In this document: positions 1 through 6,159 of the stretch, in pieces
Layout: each line of letters starts with the position of its first letter
Numbering within the stretch: position 1 is the stretch's first letter
Assembly (NCBI GenBank): GCA_017412265.1
Contig: JAFPYK010000208.1
Span: 1 to 6,988, forward strand
Direction: 5' to 3'
Length of the DNA: 6,988 bases
Source: Lachnospiraceae bacterium
GTDB taxonomy: Bacteria; Bacillota; Clostridia; Lachnospirales; Lachnospiraceae
Translations under genes and position numbers: made by a program
The notes under the pieces: generated by a model
The model's database searches: none
What the model was told of the DNA's origin: nothing
The model's input: only the letters and a program-made list of their open reading frames with translations

Positions 1-76
1 TCGCAAAACGTCCGGCTCAGCGTTGCTTCGCCTGAAATCAAAAAATGCCTGACCCCTTCGTGCAAGCACGAGGGTC
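1..76. repeat. Exact 76-bp direct repeat, copy 1 (truncated by window edge)
   Basis: Positions 1-76 are identical, base for base, to 192-267 (offset 191). The copy starts inside the loop of a hairpin whose left arm lies outside the window. It then runs through the motif GCGTTGCTTCGCCTG and the left arm and apical hairpin of a terminator, and stops after GAGGGTC. Beyond position 76 the sequence (TAGAATGATCC) no longer matches copy 2, so copy 1 lacks the right arm and T-tract of the terminator. The repeat may extend further left, outside the window. Confidence 0.9.
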
Positions 77-79
77 TAG

Positions 80-151
80 AATGATCCACTGGCGAGGCCG
101 CGACCACCTCGCCTCCGCTTCGCTCCGGCTCGGTCGCGTTGCTCCGCCTCG
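80..151. repeat. Palindromic REP-like unit 1 (about 72 nt)
   Basis: This GC-rich non-coding unit begins AATGATCCACT and ends GCGTTGCTCCGCCTCG. It can fold in two ways. One fold pairs CGAGG (93-97) with CCTCG (147-151) and CGCGACC (99-105) with GGTCGCG (132-138). The other pairs GGCGAGG (91-97) with CCTCGCC (107-113). It shares both ends, but not the middle, with the next unit, as expected for diverged copies of one palindromic element. No protein-like reading frame is credible here. Confidence 0.6.
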
Positions 152-226
152 AATGATTTACTCACGAGGTCGTGGAGGCCGCCGTTTTGCTTCGCAAAAC
201 GTCCGGCTCAGCGTTGCTTCGCCTGA
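152..226. repeat. Palindromic REP-like unit 2 (about 75 nt)
   Basis: This unit follows unit 1 directly. It begins AATGATTTACT and ends GCGTTGCTTCGCCTG. Its core is a perfect 8-bp hairpin, CGTTTTGC (183-190), loop TTC (191-193), GCAAAACG (194-201). The hairpin is extended imperfectly by GAGGCCG on the left and CGGCTC on the right. Its right part is repeated exactly at 1-35, so at least three units, one of them partial, occur in the first 226 bases. Confidence 0.6.
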
Positions 227-267
227 AATCAAAAAATGCCTGACCCCTTCGTGCAAGCACGAGGGTC
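192..267. repeat. Exact 76-bp direct repeat, copy 2
   Basis: This is the second copy of the sequence at 1-76, with no mismatch. Here the repeat runs straight into the right arm (GGCA then a run of seven T) of the terminator behind purA, so this copy is complete and presumably functional. The start-to-start distance of 191 nt, with 115 nt in between, and the lack of further copies rule out a CRISPR reading. Confidence 0.9.
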
Positions 268-284
268 AGGCATTTTTTTGATTT
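226..284. terminator. Long bidirectional intrinsic terminator behind purA
   Basis: The left arm AAATC-A6-TGCCTGACCC pairs with GGGTCAGGCA-T7-GATTT, with single-base bulges. An apical stem, CGTG loop CAAG closed by CACG, tops the structure. Because the arms carry an A-run on one side and a T-run on the other, either strand yields a GC-rich hairpin followed by T residues. On the minus strand it begins 8 nt past the purA stop codon, so it ends purA transcription. On the plus strand it could stop transcripts entering from the left. Confidence 0.9.
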
Positions 285-292
285 CGCGACCT

Positions 293-1570
293 CTAGCGAT
301 GGATAATTTCATCTCTGCCCGGACCGTTGGATACCATCGTGATCGGCACCCCGATCTCCTTCTCGATGAACTCGATGTAATTGCGGCAGTTCTCCGGCAG
401 ATCCTCATATCTGCGGATTCCGCGGATCTCGCATTTCCAGCCCGGCAGGTACTCGTACACGGGCTTGCAGTCCTTCAGATGTGTCGTGGTCGGAAATTCC
501 TTCAGGATCCGGCCGTGGAACTCATATCCCACGCAGACCGGCAGCTCGTCCAGATATCCGAGCACGTCGAGCACGGTGAGGGCAACCTCGGTCGCTCCCT
601 GCATGCGCACGCCGTAGCGTGTCGCCACCGCGTCGAACCATCCCATTCTTCTCGGGCGCCCGGTCGTGGCTCCGTACTCTCCGCCGTCGCCGCCGCGGGT
701 CCGGAGCTCCTGGGCCTCGTCGCCGAAGATCTCGCTGACGAACTCGCCCGCGCCGACCGCGCTGGAGTAAGCCTTGACCACCGCGATGATGTCCTTGATC
801 TCATACGGAGGGATGCCTGCGCCGATCGCGCCGTAGGCAGCCAGTGTCGAGGACGATGTGACCATCGGATAGATTCCGAAGTCCGGATCCTTCAGGGTTC
901 CGAGCTGTCCCTCGAGCAGGATGTTCTTCCCGTCCGCAAGCGCCTGGTGCAGATACGCCGCGGTATCGCAGACATAAGGATCGATCATCTCCTTGTACTG
1001 CATCAGCGTGTCGTAGATGTCCTGCACCTGCAGGGGCTCCTTGTGATAGAGATGCTCCAGCAGCACGTTCTTCTGCACGAGCACACCCGCGATCTTCTCC
1101 TTCAGAGAGGCCTCGTCCGCATACAGATCCGCGACCTGGAAACCGATCTTTGCATATTTATCCGAATAGAAGGGCGCGATGCCGGACTTGGTGGAACCGA
1201 ACGCCTTCTTGCCGCGCCGCTCCTCCTCACACTGGTCAAAATAGATGTGATAAGGCATCACGATCTGAGCCCGGTCGGACACGAGAACATGCGGTTTCGG
1301 CACACCGCGGCTGACCAGATCATCGATCTCCTTGATCACCAGCGGGATATTCAGCGCCACGCCATTTCCGATAATCGACGTCACATGATCGTAAAACACG
1401 CCGGAAGGGAGGGTATGCAGGGCGAATTTGCCATAATTGTTGATGATGGTATGCCCCGCGTTTGCACCGCCCTGGAAACGGATGACGATATCGGAATTCT
1501 CACCGAGCATGTCCGTGATCTTTCCCTTGCCTTCATCGCCCCAGTTTGCACCTACAATCGCTCTAACCAT
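293..1570 (-). CDS. purA: Adenylosuccinate synthetase
   Basis: PurA joins IMP and aspartate using GTP to form adenylosuccinate, the first committed step to AMP in the cytoplasm. The 425-residue product has the usual family length. It shows the GDEGKGK phosphate loop (11-17, catalytic Asp12), GGANAGHT with catalytic His40, the VTSSST region (237-242), ATTGRPRR (301-308), PGW (376-378) and a C-terminal NGPGRDE (415-421). The ATG at 1570 is chosen over an upstream in-frame start at 1621 because AAGGAG lies 9 nt before it and MVRAIVGANWGDEGKGK matches the family N-terminus. Aligned by eye with E. coli PurA, several ligand positions differ: Leu223 for Gln224, Lys141 for Arg143, Val333 for Lys331 of the TKLD motif. 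The catalytic Asp and His and the arginines of TTGRPRR are kept, so I expect an active enzyme of a divergent clade. The gene is monocistronic here, with its own promoter and terminator. Confidence 0.96.
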   Translation of the reverse strand: MVRAIVGANWGDEGKGKITDMLGENSDIVIRFQGGANAGHTIINNYGKFALHTLPSGVFYDHVTSIIGNGVALNIPLVIKEIDDLVSRGVPKPHVLVSDRAQIVMPYHIYFDQCEEERRGKKAFGSTKSGIAPFYSDKYAKIGFQVADLYADEASLKEKIAGVLVQKNVLLEHLYHKEPLQVQDIYDTLMQYKEMIDPYVCDTAAYLHQALADGKNILLEGQLGTLKDPDFGIYPMVTSSSTLAAYGAIGAGIPPYEIKDIIAVVKAYSSAVGAGEFVSEIFGDEAQELRTRGGDGGEYGATTGRPRRMGWFDAVATRYGVRMQGATEVALTVLDVLGYLDELPVCVGYEFHGRILKEFPTTTHLKDCKPVYEYLPGWKCEIRGIRRYEDLPENCRNYIEFIEKEIGVPITMVSNGPGRDEIIHR

Positions 1571-1580
1571 TTGTTCGATC

Positions 1581-1586
1581 TCCTTG
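1581..1586 (-). promoter_or_regulatory. Ribosome binding site deciding the purA start
   Basis: On the minus strand CAAGGAG reads into an A-rich 9-nt spacer before the ATG at 1570. The longer frame opening at 1621 would place this site inside the coding sequence and add 17 residues with no PurA similarity. Confidence 0.8.
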
Positions 1587-1619
1587 CTGAAAGATAAAAC
1601 GTCTCTGGCAACATGTAAC

Positions 1620-1648
1620 AATATACACTAAAATTCTGATTCTTACAA
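1620..1648 (-). promoter_or_regulatory. Sigma-A-type promoter of purA
   Basis: On the minus strand, TTGTAA (1643-1648, 4/6 to consensus) and TATATT (1620-1625, 5/6) are separated by exactly 17 nt. Transcription would start near 1612, giving a leader of about 42 nt. That is too short for a purine riboswitch, and none is seen. The site lies between the terminator of the ABC operon and purA, which supports independent transcription of purA. Confidence 0.7.
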
Positions 1649-1686
1649 GGTTTTCTCTTTGGAAAGGTTTCGCCCGGCATCACGAC

Positions 1687-1721
1687 AAAACAGACCCGGA
1701 CGCCGCAAGGCGCCGGGTCTG
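1687..1721 (-). terminator. Intrinsic terminator of the sugar ABC operon
   Basis: CAGACCCGG and CGCC (1691-1704, one bulged A) pair with GGCGCCGGGTCTG (1709-1721) around a GCAA loop (TTGC on the minus strand), giving a 13-bp GC-rich stem. On the minus strand it is followed by TTTTG. It begins about 19 nt past the stop codon of the last permease gene. Confidence 0.88.
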
Positions 1722-1739
1722 AGTTGATTTGCCGGATGA

Positions 1740-2576
1740 TTATCCCTTGATCGCACCGGAAGACATTCCGGAGATAAAGTATTTCTGGAAGAACAGGAAC
1801 AGAATCAGGATCGGAAGAGATCCCAGAACCGACATGGACATCATCATCGACCAGTCGTAGTTATGTTCCGTGATCAGCAGGTTAATACCGATCGGGATGG
1901 TACGCATATTCGTTGTCTGGGTAAGTACGAGAGCAAACAGGTACTCATTCCAGGCAGTCATAAAGGTGTACAGACCTACGGATACGAGCGCCGGCGTCGA
2001 GATCGGAACCAGAACGCCCCAGAGGGCGCGGAACCGCGAGCCGCCGTCAATCCGGACCGAATCGTCCAGTTCCTTAGACAACGTGTTGAAATAACCGGTC
2101 ATCATCAGGATACAGTACGGCAATGTCATCACCAGATACGTCAGGATCAGAGCCCAGTAGGTGTTGAAGAGCTGCAGTGCAACGATGATGCCCATATAAG
2201 GGATCAGCAAGCAGATCTGAGGGATCGCCTGTACGCTTACGATGATGCTGTTGACCGCTTTCTTCAGCGGGAAATCAAACCGCGAGAATGCATACGCAGC
2301 CATGATTCCGATGATCAGTGTAAGCACCACGACAGCAGCAGATACAATGTAGCTGTTCAGGAAGAACCGCAGCTTCACAGGATCTGTCAGAACCCTGACA
2401 TAAGTCCTCAGACCGAAGGACTCATCAATGATTTTGGGCGGCCATGCGAAGATGTAATCGTTCTGCTTAAACGAACAGATCAACATCCAGACAATCGGGA
2501 ACGCCGCATAGATCGCGAACAGGATCATGACGATCGACAAAAGAACTTTTGATAATTTGTTTTGTCTTCTAACCAT
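1740..2576 (-). CDS. Carbohydrate ABC transporter permease, MalG-type (CUT1)
   Basis: This is one of the two membrane subunits of a binding-protein-dependent importer for sugars or oligosaccharides. The 278-residue protein starts with a basic cytoplasmic tail (MVRRQNK). A first membrane helix (about 10-35) is followed by an external segment with the SFKQNDYIF-type motif and five more hydrophobic stretches, the last at about 250-270. The EAA loop that docks on the ATPase is seen as DSVRIDGG (172-179) leading to LVP (189-191). The first EAA residue is Asp rather than Glu, common in this family. The short C-terminus GMSSGAIKG is typical of MalG-like proteins. The start is fixed by AGGAGG 8 nt upstream of the ATG, inside the end of the preceding permease gene. 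Only 3 nt separate the two genes, so translational coupling is likely. Substrate unknown. Confidence 0.93.
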   Translation of the reverse strand: MVRRQNKLSKVLLSIVMILFAIYAAFPIVWMLICSFKQNDYIFAWPPKIIDESFGLRTYVRVLTDPVKLRFFLNSYIVSAAVVVLTLIIGIMAAYAFSRFDFPLKKAVNSIIVSVQAIPQICLLIPYMGIIVALQLFNTYWALILTYLVMTLPYCILMMTGYFNTLSKELDDSVRIDGGSRFRALWGVLVPISTPALVSVGLYTFMTAWNEYLFALVLTQTTNMRTIPIGINLLITEHNYDWSMMMSMSVLGSLPILILFLFFQKYFISGMSSGAIKG

Positions 2577-2579
2577 ACG

Positions 2580-3470
2580 TCAATCCTCCTGGATCTTAAA
2601 CTGCTGACGCGTATAGAACACGGCAACAATACCACATACAATCAACAGGAATACCGCGGCTGCGGACGCCAGTGAGAAGTGGTTTTCCATGAAAGCGGTT
2701 CTGTAGATATACAGGCTGATGATTTCGGTTGCATGCATCGGTCCGCCTGCAGTTAACGTCCACACAATGGCAAATGTCTTCAGCGTCCATACAAAATCCA
2801 GCATAACGAGGCTCAGAAGAATCGGCTTCAGCTGCGGAAGTGTAATAAACCGGAAAGACTTGAAGGATGTCGCACCGTCGATCGCGGCACTTTCGTACAG
2901 ATCGGGTGAGATTCCCTGTAAGCCCGCCAGAACGCTGATCATATAGAACGGATAGCCGCTCCACAAATTAATATAAGTAACAACGTACAAGGCGATATCT
3001 TTGTTACTGAACCATTCCGTATTCTTCGTCGCAAGTCCGACAAAGCCCAGCAAGTAGTTCATGACACCGGCGGGCTGGAAGAACAGCTTCCACATAACAG
3101 AGATAACCGTCGCGGTAAAGATCCAGGGAAGGATGTAGATAATTCGAGCAACGGTTTTGGTTCTCTGCTTGAACATCGTCGTGTTGAGCAGATGGGCAAA
3201 AATAAGCGCCATTACGATATGTCCAACGATACTGACGATGACGAAGAATATGGTCTCACGCACAGACTGCCAGAACACGGGATCGGTGAGAACCTTCTGA
3301 TAATTCAGCCAGCCCACAGGGAGCGGATTCTTCTTTACAAAAGCATTATCATAGAAGGAATACCGAATGACCTGGACAATCGGTGTGATCAACAGTCCTG
3401 CCATCAGAATGACAGTCGGGGCAATGTAAAGATACGGCATTGCATTTCTTTTCAGCTTATTGTTCTTCAA
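2580..3470 (-). CDS. Carbohydrate ABC transporter permease, MalF/UgpA-type (CUT1)
   Basis: This membrane subunit pairs with the MalG-type permease encoded directly downstream. With the preferred start it has 296 residues: a short basic N-terminus, helix 1 at about 12-36 (YLYIAPTVILMAGLL), an external segment, then a five-helix permease core. The EAA loop ESAAIDGATSF (193-203) leads to ITLPQLKP (209-216). LTAGGPMHATEIISLYIY (239-256) matches a conserved block of MalF-like sugar permeases. I chose the TTG at 3470 because AAAGAGG lies 8 nt before it. A further in-frame TTG at 3488 has no such site, and the first ATG (3440) also lacks one and sits at the edge of helix 1. A TTG start after a stable intergenic hairpin suggests lower output than from the binding-protein gene. 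Substrate unknown. Confidence 0.92.
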   Translation of the reverse strand: MKNNKLKRNAMPYLYIAPTVILMAGLLITPIVQVIRYSFYDNAFVKKNPLPVGWLNYQKVLTDPVFWQSVRETIFFVIVSIVGHIVMALIFAHLLNTTMFKQRTKTVARIIYILPWIFTATVISVMWKLFFQPAGVMNYLLGFVGLATKNTEWFSNKDIALYVVTYINLWSGYPFYMISVLAGLQGISPDLYESAAIDGATSFKSFRFITLPQLKPILLSLVMLDFVWTLKTFAIVWTLTAGGPMHATEIISLYIYRTAFMENHFSLASAAAVFLLIVCGIVAVFYTRQQFKIQED

Positions 3471-3478
3471 AATACACG

Positions 3479-3485
3479 CCTCTTT
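3479..3485 (-). promoter_or_regulatory. Ribosome binding site supporting a TTG start
   Basis: AAAGAGG on the minus strand stands 8 nt before TTG at 3470. Neither the in-frame TTG at 3488 nor the ATG at 3440 has a comparable site, so this one decides the start of the MalF-type permease. Confidence 0.6.
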
Positions 3486-3492
3486 CAAATGG

Positions 3493-3523
3493 ATGAGACG
3501 GATTCACGAAGAATCCGTCTCAT
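3493..3523 (-). promoter_or_regulatory. Perfect 13-bp intergenic hairpin between binding-protein and permease genes
   Basis: ATGAGACGGATTC (3493-3505) and GAATCCGTCTCAT (3511-3523) are perfect reverse complements around a 5-nt loop (TTCGT on the minus strand). On the minus strand the stem is followed by CCATTTGAAAG, not a real T-tract, so it is unlikely to be an efficient terminator. It lies in the 124-nt gap between the binding-protein stop codon and the permease start. By analogy with the intergenic palindromes of malE-malF type operons, it probably protects the 3' end of the binding-protein message or attenuates read-through, so that the receptor outnumbers the permeases. Confidence 0.75.
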
Positions 3524-3594
3524 GGGTTACTTGGATTCAATCATGAAAAATCAGCTCAGAGTATTACAGGTATAATCAATCTCTTCGTGAAAGA

Positions 3595-4872
3595 TTATTT
3601 CTTGTAAACGTCGTCGCAGACCTTCTGGCAGCCAGCCAGTGCAGTATCCATATCAACTTCGCCGTTGACATACTTCAGAACGTTCTCAAGAACGCCGGTA
3701 CGAAGGGTCGAAGCCTCGATTGCTGCATTCCACTCTGCACGGGCGATACCGGCTTTCCAGATCTCGAATGCCTTCTGGAAGTTCTCGCTCTGCTGAGAGT
3801 AGTCAGGATTGGAAACGGTGGAGCCAGGGAAGCAGCCCTTGCCCTGTGCCAGCTTCGCATTTGCTTCTGCGGAGAACATGTACTCGATGAACTTCATGGC
3901 TTCATCTTTATGCTTGCAGTTCTCGGAGATACCAACGCCCCAGCATGCATAGTCGATGTAAGACTTCTCGGTGTAGCCATCTTCCACAGGCATCGGGATG
4001 ACGGTGAAGTTTAAGTCCGGGCTGTCGGTAGCCCAGATGGACAGCATGGAGATGGACGGATTGCAGAATGCAAGGTCGCCGGAACCGAACTTAGCGGTAA
4101 CATCAGGCTCAATCATGGTCATGTAACCAGGAGCGATGTAGCCCTTGGAAACCAGCTCCTTGAAGAAGTCAAGGGTCTTCTTGAACTCTTCGTTGCCCTC
4201 GAAGTGGAACATTCCCTCATCGTCACGAAGCTTGCCGCCGCTTGCCCAGAAGCTGTTCAGGAAGATGTGATCCAGACCAGCCGGGTTGGAGGTGGAAGCA
4301 TTCCAGCCGTATGCAAGATAACCCTTAGCGGTGATCTTCTCGCAGGCATTCAGGAAATCGGTACGGGTCTTGATGTCTTCCGGAGCGATTCCGCAGTCAG
4401 CAAGGATGGTCTTGTTGACAGCCAGCGGATAGCAGAAGGTAACCATAGGCATTGCATAGGTCTTGCCCTTGTACTTCCACATATCAGAGAAAAGGGAAGT
4501 GTCAACCTTGTTAGCGGTAAACAGATCATCCAGAGGGGTCAGAGCGCCGCCGTCGACCAGGTCAGATACCCACTTACCATCGGTACCTACGATATCGGCA
4601 ATTGTGCCGTTCGCAGCACCCGAAAGCAGGGTGGTCTTGGTCTCAGCATTCGGTGCATTGTAGAGCTCGATCTTTACGCCGGTCTCCTTGGTGAAGCCGT
4701 CGCAGATCTCCTGGAACAGGCCCTCAGGGCACTCGTCAGCGAACCACTGCTGGAAGGTAAGGGTGATCTCTTCGTCCTTCTTCTCCTCCTCCTTCTTGCC
4801 GCAGGCAGTCATGCTGAATGCAAGTGCAAGAACAAGAAGCAGAGCGAGCATACGTTTCACGCTTTTCTTCAT
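3595..4872 (-). CDS. Extracellular sugar-binding lipoprotein of the ABC importer (SBP family 1)
   Basis: This is the receptor of the importer, expected to be anchored by lipid to the outer face of the membrane and to hand substrate to the two permeases. The 425-residue protein has a lipoprotein signal peptide: MKKSVKR, a Leu/Ala-rich core (8-19), then the lipobox MTAC with Cys24 as the acylation site. A charged linker (KKEEEKKDEE) and the mature domain follow. The block IADIVGTDGKWVSDLVDGGALTPLDDL is characteristic of family 1 solute-binding proteins. Later blocks (ITAKGYLAYGWNAS, FCNPSISMLSIW, WGVGISENCKHKDEAMKFIEYMFS) also fit. The ATG at 4872 is preferred over the in-frame start at 4911 because AAGGAGG lies 10 nt before it and the signal peptide then starts directly with lysines. 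It sits 75 nt behind the ATPase gene, with no separate promoter or terminator seen between them. Ligand not predictable. Confidence 0.93.
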   Translation of the reverse strand: MKKSVKRMLALLLVLALAFSMTACGKKEEEKKDEEITLTFQQWFADECPEGLFQEICDGFTKETGVKIELYNAPNAETKTTLLSGAANGTIADIVGTDGKWVSDLVDGGALTPLDDLFTANKVDTSLFSDMWKYKGKTYAMPMVTFCYPLAVNKTILADCGIAPEDIKTRTDFLNACEKITAKGYLAYGWNASTSNPAGLDHIFLNSFWASGGKLRDDEGMFHFEGNEEFKKTLDFFKELVSKGYIAPGYMTMIEPDVTAKFGSGDLAFCNPSISMLSIWATDSPDLNFTVIPMPVEDGYTEKSYIDYACWGVGISENCKHKDEAMKFIEYMFSAEANAKLAQGKGCFPGSTVSNPDYSQQSENFQKAFEIWKAGIARAEWNAAIEASTLRTGVLENVLKYVNGEVDMDTALAGCQKVCDDVYKK

Positions 4873-4882
4873 TTTTTCATTT

Positions 4883-4889
4883 CCTCCTT
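4883..4889 (-). promoter_or_regulatory. Strong ribosome binding site deciding the binding-protein start
   Basis: AAGGAGG on the minus strand precedes ATG at 4872 by 10 nt of A-rich spacer. A nearer ATG inside the spacer opens a frame that stops at once (ATG AAA AAA TGA), so it is not a competitor of any length. Confidence 0.8.
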
Positions 4890-4947
4890 GAAATTTTATC
4901 ACTTTACGCAACCTCGTGCATAAAAGGTTCTGTGTTATAATCCTGCC

Positions 4948-6096
4948 TTACGCTTCCAGGTTCTTTCCTTCTGCGTCAAATACATGGCAGGCTTCGCCGT
5001 CGAAGCTGAAGCCGACTTTCTGGTCATGCTTCAGATACTTCGAATACTTCTCATAGCTTCCGGCCACCGGCACGATGATGACAACAACGTTGTCGTTGTG
5101 CTTCACATGCAGATGAACCTCGGTACCCATCATCTCACTGACTTCGATGGTTCCCTGAAGCTCATCTCCGCCCTGGTCCACACGGATATGGCTCGGACGG
5201 ACACCCAGCGTGATATCCTGGGAAGCCACGTTCTTGGCAGCGAGCTTCGCGCACTTCTCGTCCGCGAGCTTCACGCGCAGTTTCTCCACCTGGACATAAT
5301 ACTCATCTCCCACGCGCTCAAGCTTGGCAGGGAAGAAGTTCATGGCCGGCGCTCCGATGAATCCCGCGACGAAGATGTTCGCCGGATGATCGAAGGCATC
5401 CTGCGGGGAAGCGACCTGCTGGATAAAGCCGTCCTTCATGATGACGATGCGGTCGCCGAGCGTCATGGCCTCGGTCTGGTCATGGGTAACATAGACGAAG
5501 GTCGTGTTGATCTTGTCGCGCAGCGCGATGATCTCGGCACGCATCTGGTTACGGAGCTTCGCGTCCAGATTGGACAGAGGCTCATCCATCAGCAGCACCT
5601 TCGGCTCACGCACGATCGCACGTCCGATCGCGACACGCTGTCTCTGGCCGCCGGAAAGCTTCTTCGGCTTTCTCTTCAGATACTCGGTGATATCGAGGAT
5701 CTGCGCCACCTCTTCGACACGCTTCTTGATCTCTTCCTTGGGGGTCTTTCTCAGTTTCAGCGGGAACGCAATGTTGTCGAAGACCGTCATATGAGGATAC
5801 AGAGCATAGTTCTGGAATACCATGGCGATATCTCTGTCCTTCGGCTCCATGTCGTTGACCTGCACGTCATCGATGTAGAGCTCGCCGTCCGTAATCTCCT
5901 CAAGACCGGCGATCATTCTGAGTGTTGTGGATTTTCCGCATCCGGAAGGACCTACAAGGACGACAAACTCCTTGTCGGCGATCTTCAGATTGAAGTCGGA
6001 AACCGCGTGTGTGGCTTCCGCAGGAATGTTCTTGTTTGCTTTCTTCTCCGCGTTGGAGAATACTTTAGAGATGTGTTTTAATTCAACTGTAGCCAT
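4948..6096 (-). CDS. msmX: Sugar ABC transporter ATP-binding protein, MsmX/UgpC/MalK-type
   Basis: This is the cytoplasmic ATPase that powers CUT1 sugar importers. Relatives such as MsmX of Bacillus subtilis serve several importers, so this one may do more than the two permeases downstream. The 382-residue protein has a complete nucleotide-binding domain: Walker A GPSGCGKST (49-57), Q-loop Gln95 in VFQNYALYPHMTV, signature LSGGQRQR (147-154), Walker B VLLMDEP (167-173), D-loop SNLDA (175-179) and switch His205. A C-terminal OB/TOBE-type regulatory domain (about 240-382) includes FIGAPAMNF and LGVRPSHI. Compared with MsmX there are about 12 extra residues between strands 1 and 2 (around 14-30, rich in Lys, Asn and Ala). 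The ATG at 6096 matches the family N-terminus (MATVELKHISKVF) but lacks a good adjacent ribosome binding site. An in-frame GTG at 6147 would add 17 unconserved residues. It is the first gene of the four-gene operon. Confidence 0.95.
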   Translation of the reverse strand: MATVELKHISKVFSNAEKKANKNIPAEATHAVSDFNLKIADKEFVVLVGPSGCGKSTTLRMIAGLEEITDGELYIDDVQVNDMEPKDRDIAMVFQNYALYPHMTVFDNIAFPLKLRKTPKEEIKKRVEEVAQILDITEYLKRKPKKLSGGQRQRVAIGRAIVREPKVLLMDEPLSNLDAKLRNQMRAEIIALRDKINTTFVYVTHDQTEAMTLGDRIVIMKDGFIQQVASPQDAFDHPANIFVAGFIGAPAMNFFPAKLERVGDEYYVQVEKLRVKLADEKCAKLAAKNVASQDITLGVRPSHIRVDQGGDELQGTIEVSEMMGTEVHLHVKHNDNVVVIIVPVAGSYEKYSKYLKHDQKVGFSFDGEACHVFDAEGKNLEA

Positions 6097-6105
6097 AGAA
6101 TTTCG

Positions 6106-6143
6106 CTGTCGACCAGCTGAGAGGGCTCCCTGCTGCCAGACAG
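6106..6143 (-). promoter_or_regulatory. Leader hairpin between the Shine-Dalgarno site and the ATPase start codon
   Basis: CTGTC (6106-6110) with CAGC (6114-6117) can pair with GCTG (6132-6135) and GACAG (6139-6143), giving nine base pairs interrupted by a 3x3 internal loop. If folded, it brings the strong upstream site at 6151-6159 to about 16 unpaired nucleotides from the ATG at 6096. That could be a hairpin-bridged initiation region. The fold is drawn by eye, without energy calculation. Confidence 0.4.
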
Positions 6144-6150
6144 TCACCGA

Positions 6151-6159
6151 CCTCCTTTT
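6151..6159 (-). promoter_or_regulatory. Strong but misplaced Shine-Dalgarno sequence upstream of the ATPase gene
   Basis: AAAAGGAGG on the minus strand is the best ribosome binding site in this leader. It lies 54 nt before the family-supported ATG at 6096 and only 3 nt before an in-frame GTG at 6147. One spacing is too long and the other too short, so the true start of the ATPase is not settled by sequence alone. Confidence 0.6.

Noticed and set aside
1..267. CRISPR array
   Set aside because: There are only two identical copies of 76 bp, separated by 115 nt of related palindromic sequence. No regular short repeat-spacer pattern exists.
45..281. 78-codon plus-strand frame across the repeats
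   Set aside because: It starts and ends in the duplicated terminator halves and runs through palindromic DNA. Its repeated MPDPFVQARG comes only from the duplication.
236..1597. 453-codon open frame on the plus strand
   Set aside because: It lies fully antisense to purA, whose identity is certain. The product is His/Arg/Leu-rich without any known motif, as expected for a shadow of a GC-rich gene, and its start lies in the terminator.
1571..1739. Purine riboswitch or PurR box before purA
   Set aside because: The predicted leader is only about 42 nt and no aptamer-like three-way junction or PurR-box-like pair was found.
4204..4923. 239-codon plus-strand frame opposite the binding-protein gene
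   Set aside because: No ribosome binding site or protein motif. It mirrors the signal-peptide-encoding end of the real gene.
4873..4947. Separate promoter for the binding-protein gene
   Set aside because: TAAAAT in the sequence before the SD resembles a -10 box, but no -35 hexamer stands 16-19 nt upstream. A TATAAT on the plus strand at 4936-4941 would point antisense and also lacks a -35.
4984..6081. 365-codon open frame on the plus strand
   Set aside because: Antisense to the ATPase gene. The translation is an Asp/His/Leu/Arg-rich shadow without recognisable domains.
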